A DNA stretch of 64,000 bases, from assembly GCA_000687975.1 (NCBI GenBank), contig JIAB01000001.1, positions 1,852,501 to 1,916,500 of the forward strand, given 5' to 3'. A program made the position numbers and the translations under genes. This document shows positions 46,041 to 54,626 of the stretch, in pieces. The notes beneath the pieces are model-generated. The model ran no database searches. It was not told where the DNA came from and saw only the letters and a list, made by a program, of their open reading frames with translations. The DNA comes from Lachnospiraceae bacterium AC2031. GTDB taxonomy: Bacteria; Bacillota; Clostridia; Lachnospirales; Lachnospiraceae. The first letter of the stretch is position 1. Each line of letters opens with the position of its first letter.

Positions 46041-46079
46041 ACATCGGTGTTTTCTCTTGGGAAGACACCGGTGTTTTTT
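46041..46079 (+). terminator. Terminator after the 73-bp repeats
   Basis: The 10-bp stem ACATCGGTGT / ACACCGGTGT (one G-T) is followed by TTTTTT. It precedes the toxin-antitoxin promoter, so it must end a different transcript coming from the repeat region. Confidence 0.85.
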
Positions 46080-46112
46080 CAATATTTATAAGTTGAGAAT
46101 TTGATAATAATC

Positions 46113-46147
46113 TTTACATTAGATATAAAATCCTATACAATGTATAG
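46113..46147 (+). promoter_or_regulatory. Promoter and operator of the toxin-antitoxin operon
   Basis: TTTACA (46113-46118), 17 bases, then TACAAT (46136-46141). The perfect palindrome CTATACA-A-TGTATAG (46133-46147) covers the -10. Such a palindrome is the expected binding site of the RelB-type antitoxin for autoregulation. Confidence 0.8.
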
Positions 46148-46164
46148 AAAAAGGAGGCGATATT

Positions 46165-46440
46165 ATGGCTCAGGTTAATATAAGAGTAGATGATAATGTA
46201 AAAGCTAGAGCAGAAAGTGCATGTTTAGAAATGGGATTAAATATGACAACTGCAATTAATATTTTTCTTGTTAAGCTCGGTAATGAAAGAAGGATTCCTT
46301 TTGAAGTCAGCGCAAATCCTTTAATGACCCGGAAAGAAGCAGAAGAACTATTCCTTAGAAAAATGAAAGCTGCTGAAAAAGAAGTTTCTGAAGGTAAATA
46401 TAAAACCTCAGAGGAAGTTCATAAGATACTTGGAGTATAA
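46165..46440 (+). CDS. RelB/DinJ-family antitoxin
   Basis: The 91-residue antitoxin begins with a ribbon-helix-helix DNA-binding segment (MAQVNIRVDDNVKARAESAC, then MGLNMTTAINIFL) as in RelB/DinJ. It has a charged C-terminal tail that should wrap the toxin. AAAGGAGG precedes the start. The toxin start lies two bases after its stop. It should repress its own promoter through the palindrome over the -10. Confidence 0.93.
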   Translation: MAQVNIRVDDNVKARAESACLEMGLNMTTAINIFLVKLGNERRIPFEVSANPLMTRKEAEELFLRKMKAAEKEVSEGKYKTSEEVHKILGV

Positions 46441-46442
46441 TC

Positions 46443-46787
46443 ATGAAACAGGTTATATATGCTGATGGTGTAGTCACTAAATTACAGGCTTTAAGGGATG
46501 AATTCGATAATAAGTATGGAAATAAGAAAAGCGTTGATATTTTAAGAAAAATTACGGGAAGACTAGATGATTTAGGACGATTTAATTCGGGAGAATCAAC
46601 GAAGGATAGATTTGGAATTGATAGCGACTATATGGTGATTTACAGTTATCATAACTTCTTTTTTTATCTAGAACAAGATGACCAAATAGTTATCCTTGAG
46701 ATGTTTAATGAAAGAGAAGACTTTATTTATGTTTTATTTGGGATTCCAATGAGAAGTCACGAATCGATAGATTATTGGGGAGAATAA
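46443..46787 (+). CDS. RelE/ParE-superfamily toxin
   Basis: The 114-residue protein is encoded immediately behind the antitoxin. Its order of helices then strands (VTKLQALRDEFDNKYG, then DRFGIDSDYMVIYSYHNFFFYLEQDDQIVILEMFNERED) fits the RelE/ParE fold. RelE-type members cut mRNA on the ribosome; ParE-type members poison gyrase. The sequence does not decide which. The class call rests on pairing and fold pattern. Confidence 0.85.
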   Translation: MKQVIYADGVVTKLQALRDEFDNKYGNKKSVDILRKITGRLDDLGRFNSGESTKDRFGIDSDYMVIYSYHNFFFYLEQDDQIVILEMFNEREDFIYVLFGIPMRSHESIDYWGE

Positions 46788-46851
46788 AAAAGATAGATGG
46801 TATGATAGATGATATTTGTCAGCGTTTGTTGTAGGAAATGTAGATAACTAG

Positions 46852-46889
46852 CGGAGTCAGAGGGTACATAGCAACACCCTCTGACTCCG
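46852..46889. repeat. 13-bp inverted repeat at the right islet end
   Basis: CGGAGTCAGAGGG (46852-46864) is the exact inverse of CCCTCTGACTCCG (46877-46889), with a 12-base spacer. The right arm runs into the tRNA-derived repeat. It may be a recombinase core-type site. Confidence 0.8.
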
Positions 46890-46922
46890 TCATTTCTAGG
46901 TTCGAATCCTAGTACCCCAGCT
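46879..46922 (+). other. tRNA-Gln 3' fragment (putative attachment site copy)
   Basis: The fragment is 44 bases identical to 45645-45688: anticodon loop 3' side, variable region, T arm and acceptor 3' strand. It lacks the 5' half and cannot be a functional tRNA. Confidence 0.93.
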
Positions 46923-46980
46923 CTGAACCTCGGTATATATTGCCGGGTTTTTTCTTTTATTTGGAAATAACTCTCTAGGA

Positions 46981-47016
46981 AATGCAGTGGACATGCTTTG
47001 TTCCACTGCATTTTTT
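46981..47016 (+). terminator. GCAGTGG-type terminator
   Basis: The perfect 11-bp stem AATGCAGTGGA / TCCACTGCATT is followed by six T. It lies between the islet and the first secreted paralogue. Confidence 0.87.
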
Positions 47017-47146
47017 CGTGCCTGAAAAAAGCTTTATAAGAATGTATGCAACACTTTGCAGTTTTCGTTGTACTTATATGAATGACGGCTTTTGAAATGA
47101 ATATTTGAAAAGTCAAAATTATTTAAATCAAGGGGAGGATTTAAAA

Positions 47147-48994
47147 ATGAAGAAAAATATTGTGTCGAAACTATTATCAATCACGTTAGCTTCGTGCCTG
47201 ATAATTGGTGGAGTGTCATTTGGTGGCATTAAGAGTGTAAATGCTGCAGGTAAAAGTGACACATTGTATCTTAAAGCAAGTGATATGAATGATGGCAAAG
47301 TATCTTTCTATGATACTTCAACTAAAAGATTAGATTTCGACGGCATCCATCCTGGCTTTAAAAATGTATGTATCGAACTTGATGAAAAGATTACCTTTGG
47401 TACAATAAGCAGTTTCGCTAATTTAATTTTTTCAGGAGATAAAGAGGCTAAATTAGAAGGCGATATATTTTCTTATAACGATACTGATCTTACTGTTAAT
47501 AAGGATGTGACATTAAAAGCTGATACTTTATATAATAATTATATTGATACTACGAATCTATATTTTTATGGAAAGCTAGAAGGAATATATATTGATCATA
47601 TTTGTGCAGAGGAGACTGCTCTTTTTTCTGGAGCCAGTATTAATTTAGAAAGTTGCAAGAATTTTTTTGATTCGTTTGATAATCTTGAAATAATTGATTC
47701 TCAAATTGATATAGAAGATTGTCAGAGCCTTTTTGATTGCGAATCAATCAAGATAAAAAACTCTTCGATTAATTGCGATAGTGTTGATTCCATGTTTATT
47801 GCAGCACAACAAATTACTATAGAAGATAGTGATATCGTTGCAGGAGAATCTGAATACGGTATTTATGCCACGCTCGCGAATAGGCCTTATAAAGGAGTAA
47901 TTTTATCTATTAGTGGAAATACTAATATTAATATTAATTCGGATGAATATGCTTTATATTCGGATGAGAATATAGAGATAAATGGTGGAAATATCGTATT
48001 AAATAGCCAAAAATCAGAGGCTATTTTCGCTAAGGGAGATTTCACATTTGACGGAGATAGTATAAGTGCAACAACTGAAGACGCTAGCAAAAGCTGTATT
48101 AGTGTAGATGGAGATATAATAACAGGTGATAAGTGCAATATTAAGTCTGAGGGCGGAACGGGTTCCTTTGAAATTGAGAAGTCATATGATTTAAAGGATG
48201 CAGAAATTTCGAGTGTTGAAGATAAGACATATACTGGTCAACCTGTTACACAGAGTCCTGTTCTTACAATTAAGGGTACAGCACTTACTGAAGGAAAGGA
48301 TTACACAGTTTCATATTCAGATAATGCTTCAGTTGGAACAGCAACTATTACATTTAAAGCGATTGAAGGTTCAAGATATTACGGTGAAACTTCAGTTACT
48401 TTCCAAATAGCTGAGGCTAAAGACGAAACAAATATGAAGGAAGAGCGTGAATCGAGAGATGGAAAGCCTGATGAGTCAGGATTAACAGTTGATAAGACAA
48501 AAGACCAGTCAGCAGGTAGCCAGAGCAACGACGCACAGTCAGCAGGTAGCCAGAGTAACGACGCACAGTCAACAGGTAGCCAGGAAAATGAAGCTCAGTC
48601 AGCTGAAGAAGTAAAGAGAAGCAGTGAATGGGTGAATGGCCAGTGGTACGATGCCGATGGAAATGCGTCATATGCACCAAAGGGTCAGTGGAAAGAAAAT
48701 GAAACTGGTTACTGGTACGAAGACGAATCCGGATGGTATCCTGTAAGTCAGTGGCAGAAGATTGACGGCAAATGGTATTACTTCACAGCGGATGGCTATA
48801 TGGACTATAGCGAGTATCGAGATGGTTACTGGCTCCAGGCAGATGGCTCATGGGATGAAGTATCATCAAATGGTAGATGGTGCCAGGATTCAACTGGATG
48901 GTGGTATGAAGACGACGGTTGGTATCCAAAGAATCAGAATCTCTGGATCGATGGAGTAAAGTATTACTTTAACGCAGAGGGATACTGGAAATAA
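47147..48994 (+). CDS. Secreted surface protein, paralogue 1 (wall-binding tail)
   Basis: The 615-residue exported protein has signal peptide MKKNIVSKLLSITLASCLII and continues to VNAAG. Next is a region of about 300 residues made of short repeated strands (NSSINCDS, GNTNINI, INGGNIVLNS), which suggests a parallel beta-helix. An Ig-like MBG/YDG-type domain (about 345-425, TYTGQPVTQSPVLTIKG) follows, then an SAGSQSNDAQ linker and aromatic cell-wall-binding repeats (GQWYDADG, GWYPVSQWQKIDGKWYYFTA). AGGGGAGG sets the start. The ligand is unknown. Its last 800 bases are nearly identical to those of paralogue 3. Confidence 0.88.
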   Translation: MKKNIVSKLLSITLASCLIIGGVSFGGIKSVNAAGKSDTLYLKASDMNDGKVSFYDTSTKRLDFDGIHPGFKNVCIELDEKITFGTISSFANLIFSGDKEAKLEGDIFSYNDTDLTVNKDVTLKADTLYNNYIDTTNLYFYGKLEGIYIDHICAEETALFSGASINLESCKNFFDSFDNLEIIDSQIDIEDCQSLFDCESIKIKNSSINCDSVDSMFIAAQQITIEDSDIVAGESEYGIYATLANRPYKGVILSISGNTNININSDEYALYSDENIEINGGNIVLNSQKSEAIFAKGDFTFDGDSISATTEDASKSCISVDGDIITGDKCNIKSEGGTGSFEIEKSYDLKDAEISSVEDKTYTGQPVTQSPVLTIKGTALTEGKDYTVSYSDNASVGTATITFKAIEGSRYYGETSVTFQIAEAKDETNMKEERESRDGKPDESGLTVDKTKDQSAGSQSNDAQSAGSQSNDAQSTGSQENEAQSAEEVKRSSEWVNGQWYDADGNASYAPKGQWKENETGYWYEDESGWYPVSQWQKIDGKWYYFTADGYMDYSEYRDGYWLQADGSWDEVSSNGRWCQDSTGWWYEDDGWYPKNQNLWIDGVKYYFNAEGYWK

Positions 48995-49100
48995 AAGACA
49001 TGCAACACTTTGGCTTTCTCGACATACTTATATAAATGGCGGCTTTTGAAATGTATATTTGAAAAGTCAAAATTATTTAAATCAAGGGGAGGATTTAAAA

Positions 49101-50708
49101 ATGAAGAAAAATATTGTGTCGAAACTATTATCAATCACGTTAGCTTCGTGTTTGATAATTGGAGGGGTGTCATTTGGTGGCATTAAGAGTGTAAATGCTG
49201 CAGGAAACAGTGACACATTGTATCTTAAAGCAAGTGATATGAATGATGGCAAAGTATATTACTATGATACTGATGATAATACATTTAGTATTGGCGATTC
49301 AGATGGCTATCAAAATGTAAGTATCGATGTTGACGAAGATATTACCTTTGGGTCATCTTATTGCGGTGTTAATTTAGTCTTTTCAGGAGATCATAATGTT
49401 ATATTTGACAATGATACTTATGGTCTTGAAGTTCATGGTGGTGATCTTACTGTAAATAAAGGAGTAACTTTTATATCTGACGATAATCAAGGGATTGAGG
49501 CTCTGTCATATGGTGGAAAAGGTGGTAGTTTATATTTTTATGGAAAGCTAGAAGGAAAGGATTTTAATACTTTTAGTACAGATGGTTATGCTCTCTTTTC
49601 TGGAGCAAGTATTAATTTAGATAGTTGCAATTATCTTATTAATGAACCATCTCAAAATGTTGATATTATAGATTCAGATATTTCTATAACGAATTGTGAG
49701 TGGGATTTTATAGTTTCCAAAGCGGTTAAGATAAAGAATTCTTCGATTGATTGTGGTTCTGTCCAAGGTCAAGGTATTTGGTCTATGGGAAATATAAATA
49801 TTTCTATGGGAAATATAAATATCACTTCGAATAATTGCGCGTTATATGCATATGGAAACATTGATATAAATGGAGGTAATTTAGTATTAAATGGATGTGA
49901 TTCAGATTATTCAGCAGTTGTCGCTTTAGGACAATTTACATTTAATGGTGATTATTGTAAAGTAACTAGTCCTTGTCGAGCGATAGATGTCCAAGGAGGA
50001 ATTATTTTGGGGGATGATTGTTATATAGAGTCGCCCAAAGGGGCAACCATAGGTATTTATTCTATTTATGATTCTAATGGTTCCGAATGTAAGGATGTAG
50101 AGCTTAGAGAACATACTAATATAATGAAACCTAAAGACTCAGAAGGTGAAGATAAGACTAAAGATCAGTCAACAGGTGGTCAGGGAAATGAAGCACAGTC
50201 AGCTGGTAGTCAGGGAAATGAAGCACAGTCAACAGGTAGTCAGGGAAGTGAAGCCCAGTCTGGAGAAGAAGTAAAGAGACAGAATGAATGGGTAGATGGT
50301 AAATGGTATGATGCTGACGGAAAGCAGACATACAGTGGTACTATGAGCTGGAAGAGTAATGATAAGGGCTGGTGGATTGAAGATAGCGAAGGCTGGTATC
50401 CTGTAAGTCAGTGGCAGAAGATTGATGGTAAATGGTATTACTTCACAGCGGATGGCTATATGGACTACAGCGAGTATCGAGATGGCTGCTGGCTTGGTTC
50501 AGACGGTGCCTGGGTAGAAGATTACTACGGTGGAACATGGAAGCAGGATTCATCAGGTTGGTGGTATGAGGATGCATCAGGCTGGTATCCACAGAGCCAG
50601 TGGGTATGGATTGATGGAAGCTGCTACTACTTTGGAGCAGATGGTTATATGCTTACAAATCAGTATGTAGATGGTTACTGGGTAGGCGCTGATGGAGCTA
50701 GCCAGTAA
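49101..50708 (+). CDS. Secreted surface protein, paralogue 2 (wall-binding tail)
   Basis: The 535-residue paralogue shares about 150 bases of leader and signal-peptide sequence with paralogue 1 almost unchanged. It keeps the beta-helix-like region but lacks the Ig-like domain. A shorter STGSQGNEAQ linker leads to wall-binding repeats (GWWIEDSEGWYP, GCWLGSDGAW, GSCYYFGADGYM) that differ from the other two copies and include one more unit. It is expected at the cell surface. A terminator follows. Confidence 0.88.
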   Translation: MKKNIVSKLLSITLASCLIIGGVSFGGIKSVNAAGNSDTLYLKASDMNDGKVYYYDTDDNTFSIGDSDGYQNVSIDVDEDITFGSSYCGVNLVFSGDHNVIFDNDTYGLEVHGGDLTVNKGVTFISDDNQGIEALSYGGKGGSLYFYGKLEGKDFNTFSTDGYALFSGASINLDSCNYLINEPSQNVDIIDSDISITNCEWDFIVSKAVKIKNSSIDCGSVQGQGIWSMGNINISMGNINITSNNCALYAYGNIDINGGNLVLNGCDSDYSAVVALGQFTFNGDYCKVTSPCRAIDVQGGIILGDDCYIESPKGATIGIYSIYDSNGSECKDVELREHTNIMKPKDSEGEDKTKDQSTGGQGNEAQSAGSQGNEAQSTGSQGSEAQSGEEVKRQNEWVDGKWYDADGKQTYSGTMSWKSNDKGWWIEDSEGWYPVSQWQKIDGKWYYFTADGYMDYSEYRDGCWLGSDGAWVEDYYGGTWKQDSSGWWYEDASGWYPQSQWVWIDGSCYYFGADGYMLTNQYVDGYWVGADGASQ

Positions 50709-50760
50709 AATCTGAATGTCATATGGTGTTCAAAGATAGATTTGACACATGTATCATAAT

Positions 50761-50822
50761 AAAATTCCCCTTGCTGGATTGACATTTCCCCTTTCTGGAA
50801 GAATCTGGCAAGGGGATTTTGT
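50761..50822 (+). terminator. Terminator after paralogue 2
   Basis: AAAATTCCCCTTGC and GCAAGGGGATTTT form a long stem closing a 33-base loop, followed by TTT. Confidence 0.65.
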
Positions 50823-50843
50823 ATTTCGTAATAATAATGTATG

Positions 50844-50852
50844 TGATATAAT
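50844..50852 (+). promoter_or_regulatory. Extended -10 promoter element of paralogue 3
   Basis: TGA-TATAAT gives a perfect extended -10. No good -35 at 17 bases is visible (TTTCGT). It lies 45 bases before the paralogue 3 start. Confidence 0.5.
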
Positions 50853-50896
50853 AGCCATCGTGTTGAGTTTATAAAAGTATTTATGGAGGCATAATT

Positions 50897-52789
50897 ATGA
50901 AGAAAAGAAATATATCTAAACTTTTATCAATTGCATTAACTTCGTGTTTGATAATAGGTGGAGGGGCATTTGGCAACTTAAAGAGTGTAAATGCTTCGGG
51001 CGGAACATTAGAAATTAACGCGAGTGATATGAATGCTGGTAAATGTGATTACTATGAAAATAATAAATTTAGATTGGACTCCAATTCTGGTTATTCTAAT
51101 GTGATTATTAATCTTGATGAAAACATTACTTTTGATAAGTTTTATAGTGGCGTTGATGTGGTTTTTTCTGGAACGGGAAGTGTTTTATTAAATGATGATT
51201 TATCTGTTACTGGAGATCTTACTGTAAATAAAGATGTTACTATTAAAACTGATGCTTATCATGATCAAGATATTGATGTATGTAAGAAAAATGTAAATGA
51301 TAATGATGGTGGCAAACTATATTTTTATGGGAAAGTAGAGGGTGAGTATCTTTTCCGTTTTAAAGCTGAGGATACTGCTATTTTTGACGGGGCTAGTATC
51401 AAATTAAATAGGTGCAATTACTTTTTTGATCAACCTTCAAATCTTGAGGTAAATAATTCGCAAATTGAGATAAAAAAAGTGACTAATAGCTTTATTCATG
51501 ACCCTTCAACTATTATAAAAAATTCATCTATTGAATGTGATACCATATATGATAAATTTATTCAGTCAAAATATGATGTTACTATAGAAAATAGTGATAT
51601 AAGTGTAGATAATACTTTAAGTCTTCACGGTATTGATGCAGACGGAGCATTATCTATTGATGGAAATATATATTTAAATTCATGTCTTCCTACGTTACAT
51701 TCAAAGGAAAAGATAGATATAAAAGGTGGCAATTTTGTATTAAACTCTTCTAAAAATGAGGCAATTATCTCTGAAGGTGATATCACTATTAATTGTGATT
51801 ATCTTAAAGCGACAAGTGAAGAGAGCTTTGCTATTTGCACTGCAGGTAATATATCGTTGGGTGAAAATTGCTATATTAAGTCTCCAGAGAGTGCATATAT
51901 TGGTGAGAGAGAGACTGTAAAATCAGTTCTTGATGCTGATGGTGAACCTAGTAAATCGGTTGAAATTATAGGGATGTTTGCTCTAAAGGGTGCTGATATA
52001 TCGGGTGTTGAGAATAAGACATATACTGGTCAACCTATTACACAGAGTCCTGTACTTACACTTAATGGTACTGTACTTACTGAAGGAAAGGATTACACAG
52101 TTTCATATTCAGATAATACTGCAGTTGGAACAGCAACCATTACATTTAAAGCTGTCGAAGGATCACCTTATTGTGGTGAATCTTCAGTTACTTTCCAAAT
52201 AGCTGAGGCTAAGAATGATGAAACAAATATGAAGGAAGAGCGCGAATCGCGAGATGGAAAGCCTGATGAGTCAGGATTAACAGTTGATAAGACAAAAGAC
52301 CAGTCAGCAGGTAGCCAGAGTAACGACGCGCAGTCAACAGGTAGCCAGAGTAATAACGCACAGTCAACAGGTAGCCAGGAAAATGAAGCTCAGTCAGCTG
52401 AAGAAGTAAAGAGAAGCAGTGAATGGGTAAATGGCCAGTGGTACGATGCTGATGGAAATGCATCATATGCACCAAAGGGTCAGTGGAAAGAAAATGAAAC
52501 TGGTTACTGGTACGAAGACGAATCTGGATGGTATCCTGTAAGTCAGTGGCAGAAGATTGACGGCAAATGGTATTACTTCACAGCCGATGGCTATATGGAC
52601 TATAGCGAGTATCGAGATGGTTATTGGCTCCAGGCAGATGGTTCATGGGATGAAGTATCATCAAATGGTAGATGGTGCCAGGATTCAACTGGATGGTGGT
52701 ATGAAGACGACGGTTGGTATCCAAAGAATCAGAATCTCTGGATCGATGGAGTAAAGTATTACTTTAACGCAGAGGGATACTGGAAATAA
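50897..52789 (+). CDS. Secreted surface protein, paralogue 3 (wall-binding tail)
   Basis: The 630-residue third copy has a diverged signal peptide and N-terminal half (GGTLEINASDMNAGKCDYY) and a beta-helix-like region. Its Ig-like domain (TYTGQPITQSPVLTLNG), linker and wall-binding tail are almost base-for-base those of paralogue 1. TGGAGG precedes the start. It has its own promoter, unlike the shared leader of copies 1 and 2. The mosaic similarity points to gene conversion. Adhesion or wall-surface display is a guess. Confidence 0.88.
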   Translation: MKKRNISKLLSIALTSCLIIGGGAFGNLKSVNASGGTLEINASDMNAGKCDYYENNKFRLDSNSGYSNVIINLDENITFDKFYSGVDVVFSGTGSVLLNDDLSVTGDLTVNKDVTIKTDAYHDQDIDVCKKNVNDNDGGKLYFYGKVEGEYLFRFKAEDTAIFDGASIKLNRCNYFFDQPSNLEVNNSQIEIKKVTNSFIHDPSTIIKNSSIECDTIYDKFIQSKYDVTIENSDISVDNTLSLHGIDADGALSIDGNIYLNSCLPTLHSKEKIDIKGGNFVLNSSKNEAIISEGDITINCDYLKATSEESFAICTAGNISLGENCYIKSPESAYIGERETVKSVLDADGEPSKSVEIIGMFALKGADISGVENKTYTGQPITQSPVLTLNGTVLTEGKDYTVSYSDNTAVGTATITFKAVEGSPYCGESSVTFQIAEAKNDETNMKEERESRDGKPDESGLTVDKTKDQSAGSQSNDAQSTGSQSNNAQSTGSQENEAQSAEEVKRSSEWVNGQWYDADGNASYAPKGQWKENETGYWYEDESGWYPVSQWQKIDGKWYYFTADGYMDYSEYRDGYWLQADGSWDEVSSNGRWCQDSTGWWYEDDGWYPKNQNLWIDGVKYYFNAEGYWK

Positions 52790-52817
52790 AAGTAACTTGA
52801 GATTTATAGATTCAGGA

Positions 52818-52846
52818 AATGCAGTGGACTTGTTCCGCTGCATTTT
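52818..52846 (+). terminator. GCAGTGG-type terminator after paralogue 3
   Basis: AAATGCAGTGGA / TCCGCTGCATTT form a stem with one wobble, followed by TTTT-like sequence. Confidence 0.72.
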
Positions 52847-52936
52847 GTATTGTAAGCTCAATGACAGTCATAGAAAAAAATGGTATTATGGACAGGACGA
52901 CTAGGAAACCTAAAGTGATAGGAAGGTTAAGGGATT

Positions 52937-54430
52937 ATGAAGATTAATTATTTTAGTGGCTTTGATGATTTCAGAGAATATGATGATAAAAATGAAAGAT
53001 ATATTCTGTTTATAATTGAGGATCATGGCCTTGAGTATCAATTTAGTATTAATGAAGATTATGATGTAAATGTGTTCCTTTATGGTTATGGAATAGATCG
53101 TATGGGATCATTTCATCTCGATAGTGATGATGCATTTGTTGCTGTGGAAAAGGAGAAGTATCTGAAAGCAGGTGAGACTGAGAATAATGCATTCGCCTTT
53201 GCTGTATATGAGAGGTGGCTTCTCATCCCTAAGAGTGTTGATTTCAAATGGGTCTTTGACTGTAATTCTGTCGAGGAGGCGTTAGAAGCATTTGCCGCAG
53301 ATGAAAGTAAGATATGTGAGTCATTTATAAGAAATAGAGTTATTCAATATCATACTTCCAAGATACTCTGTGGTCTTATCAAGAGATATATAAAACTTCT
53401 TTTCCAGCAGTCTGCGGAAAGGGAAATTAAAGACGATGATCTAAGTGCTGTAGCATTTGTCACATATGTTCTTAGCCTACGAGATGATGCACTGAAAGAA
53501 GTGGTTAAACAGGAAGTTTTAGATGATGAAAATATAAAATATGATGAGTATGCTGATGAAAACTATTATCTGACCTCCGTTGCAGAGCTGAGATCTGTTT
53601 TTGCAGATCTGATAAGTGATCTGAAGGAATATGGTATTGAATTGTCCAGTGACGTGGCTGCGTATAGACTTGGAACACTGGACGCACTTTTAAATAGGCT
53701 GGGAGGTTATCGGAAATTTATAGATAATTACGACTTGTTGATGGACTCTGATTACAGTTTTCATATGGGGGATTCGTATCCGGATGAGGAAGGTGCGAAG
53801 GATTTTGAGTCAGATGTATATAAGATTGCTGAAGCGCTTAAATGCCCTAAGGAAAAAATATACATGTCAAAGCCATATAGATATAGATGGTATGATGAAG
53901 CTCATACGAAAATAGTTGCAGTATATGATAGAGCAATACTTCCAGCAGAAGTTTTTGGCGAAGATTCAAAGGAAATTAAAGAAGCCAATAGAACAGATCC
54001 TGAATTAAAGCAGTTTTCTCCTGATTTAGATCTTACCGAAAATGTCAGAGTAGTATTTGATTGTGAGGTGCCTTATAGTAGAGGAAAGACTGCTATTATA
54101 GAACTGAAAAAGAGCTTCAGCTCAAGAGATGGCTTTTGTTCAACTTATCTTTCGATAACAATAAAGAGACATTATGCATGTTTCGATGAAGATGAAATAT
54201 GCCTGGTTACAAAGGATTGTTTAAATAGCGGTCTGGATATTGAACAATTATTTATAATGGAGACAGAGGAGTCTGATTCTTATGAGGGAGACGTTAAGCT
54301 TTTCGTAGGAAAGAATCAAGATGAAAAGTATCTTTGTGATGGGGCAAATAGTATCAGATGCAGCCTTTTCGGAGTACTAAGATTATGTAAAAATTCAGAC
54401 GTGATTAATTTAATACAAATGGGTGAGTAA
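52937..54430 (+). CDS. Unrecognised 497-residue cytoplasmic protein
   Basis: No signal peptide, membrane helix or known motif is visible. The N-terminal part (1-110) is acidic and beta-rich and the middle (about 115-260) is helical. The C-terminal half starts near SYPDEEGAKDFESDVYKIAEAL and ends beta-rich. GGAAGGTTAAGG precedes the start. It stands alone between two GCAGTGG-type terminators in the accessory region. I do not recognise the family and assign no function. Confidence 0.75.
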   Translation: MKINYFSGFDDFREYDDKNERYILFIIEDHGLEYQFSINEDYDVNVFLYGYGIDRMGSFHLDSDDAFVAVEKEKYLKAGETENNAFAFAVYERWLLIPKSVDFKWVFDCNSVEEALEAFAADESKICESFIRNRVIQYHTSKILCGLIKRYIKLLFQQSAEREIKDDDLSAVAFVTYVLSLRDDALKEVVKQEVLDDENIKYDEYADENYYLTSVAELRSVFADLISDLKEYGIELSSDVAAYRLGTLDALLNRLGGYRKFIDNYDLLMDSDYSFHMGDSYPDEEGAKDFESDVYKIAEALKCPKEKIYMSKPYRYRWYDEAHTKIVAVYDRAILPAEVFGEDSKEIKEANRTDPELKQFSPDLDLTENVRVVFDCEVPYSRGKTAIIELKKSFSSRDGFCSTYLSITIKRHYACFDEDEICLVTKDCLNSGLDIEQLFIMETEESDSYEGDVKLFVGKNQDEKYLCDGANSIRCSLFGVLRLCKNSDVINLIQMGE

Positions 54431-54557
54431 ATCAGAAAAGCTGGATTGATAAGAAGGAGCCTAAGTTTATATAGCATATAGAAAAAAACAAAACAAAAAT
54501 CAGTCAAAACTTTTTAATAATCTACTTTTTTAAAAATACGGTATTCTATAGAATAAG

Positions 54558-54591
54558 ATGCAGTGGTGGACTAGAGCCACTGCATTTTTAT
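54558..54591 (+). terminator. GCAGTGG-type terminator
   Basis: The 9-bp stem ATGCAGTGG / CCACTGCAT is followed by TTTTTA. Confidence 0.83.
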
Positions 54592-54626
54592 ATGGGTTGA
54601 AATGATAAAGAAAGAAGGTAGTGGTT

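Larger units (their letters stand above)
45798..46079 (+). ncRNA. Candidate repeat-containing non-coding RNA
   Basis: The stretch between a promoter-like sequence and a strong terminator holds no plausible gene. It consists largely of 73-bp tandem repeats (starts 45815, 45888, 45961; third copy partial). Each unit begins GCAACA and has TGTTG about 25-30 bases later, so each transcript unit can fold into its own hairpin; in unit 3 the arms are GCAACAT and ATGTTGC. Length 73 is not a multiple of three, which argues against protein. Transcription is inferred. Confidence 0.45.
45645..46922. mobile_element. tRNA-Gln-flanked islet with toxin-antitoxin pair
   Basis: A 44-bp direct repeat, starting in the tRNA anticodon loop and running past its 3' end (45645-45688), recurs exactly at 46879-46922. 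This is the footprint left by site-specific integration into a tRNA gene. The intervening 1.2 kb contains a repeat array that may encode an RNA and a RelB/RelE-type pair. There is no integrase, so it is a remnant or a non-autonomous element. Boundary assignment is direct from sequence; the mode of movement is inferred. Confidence 0.78.

Noticed and set aside
46879-46922. Second tRNA-Gln gene
   Set aside because: The 5' half of the cloverleaf is missing; it is an attachment-site copy.
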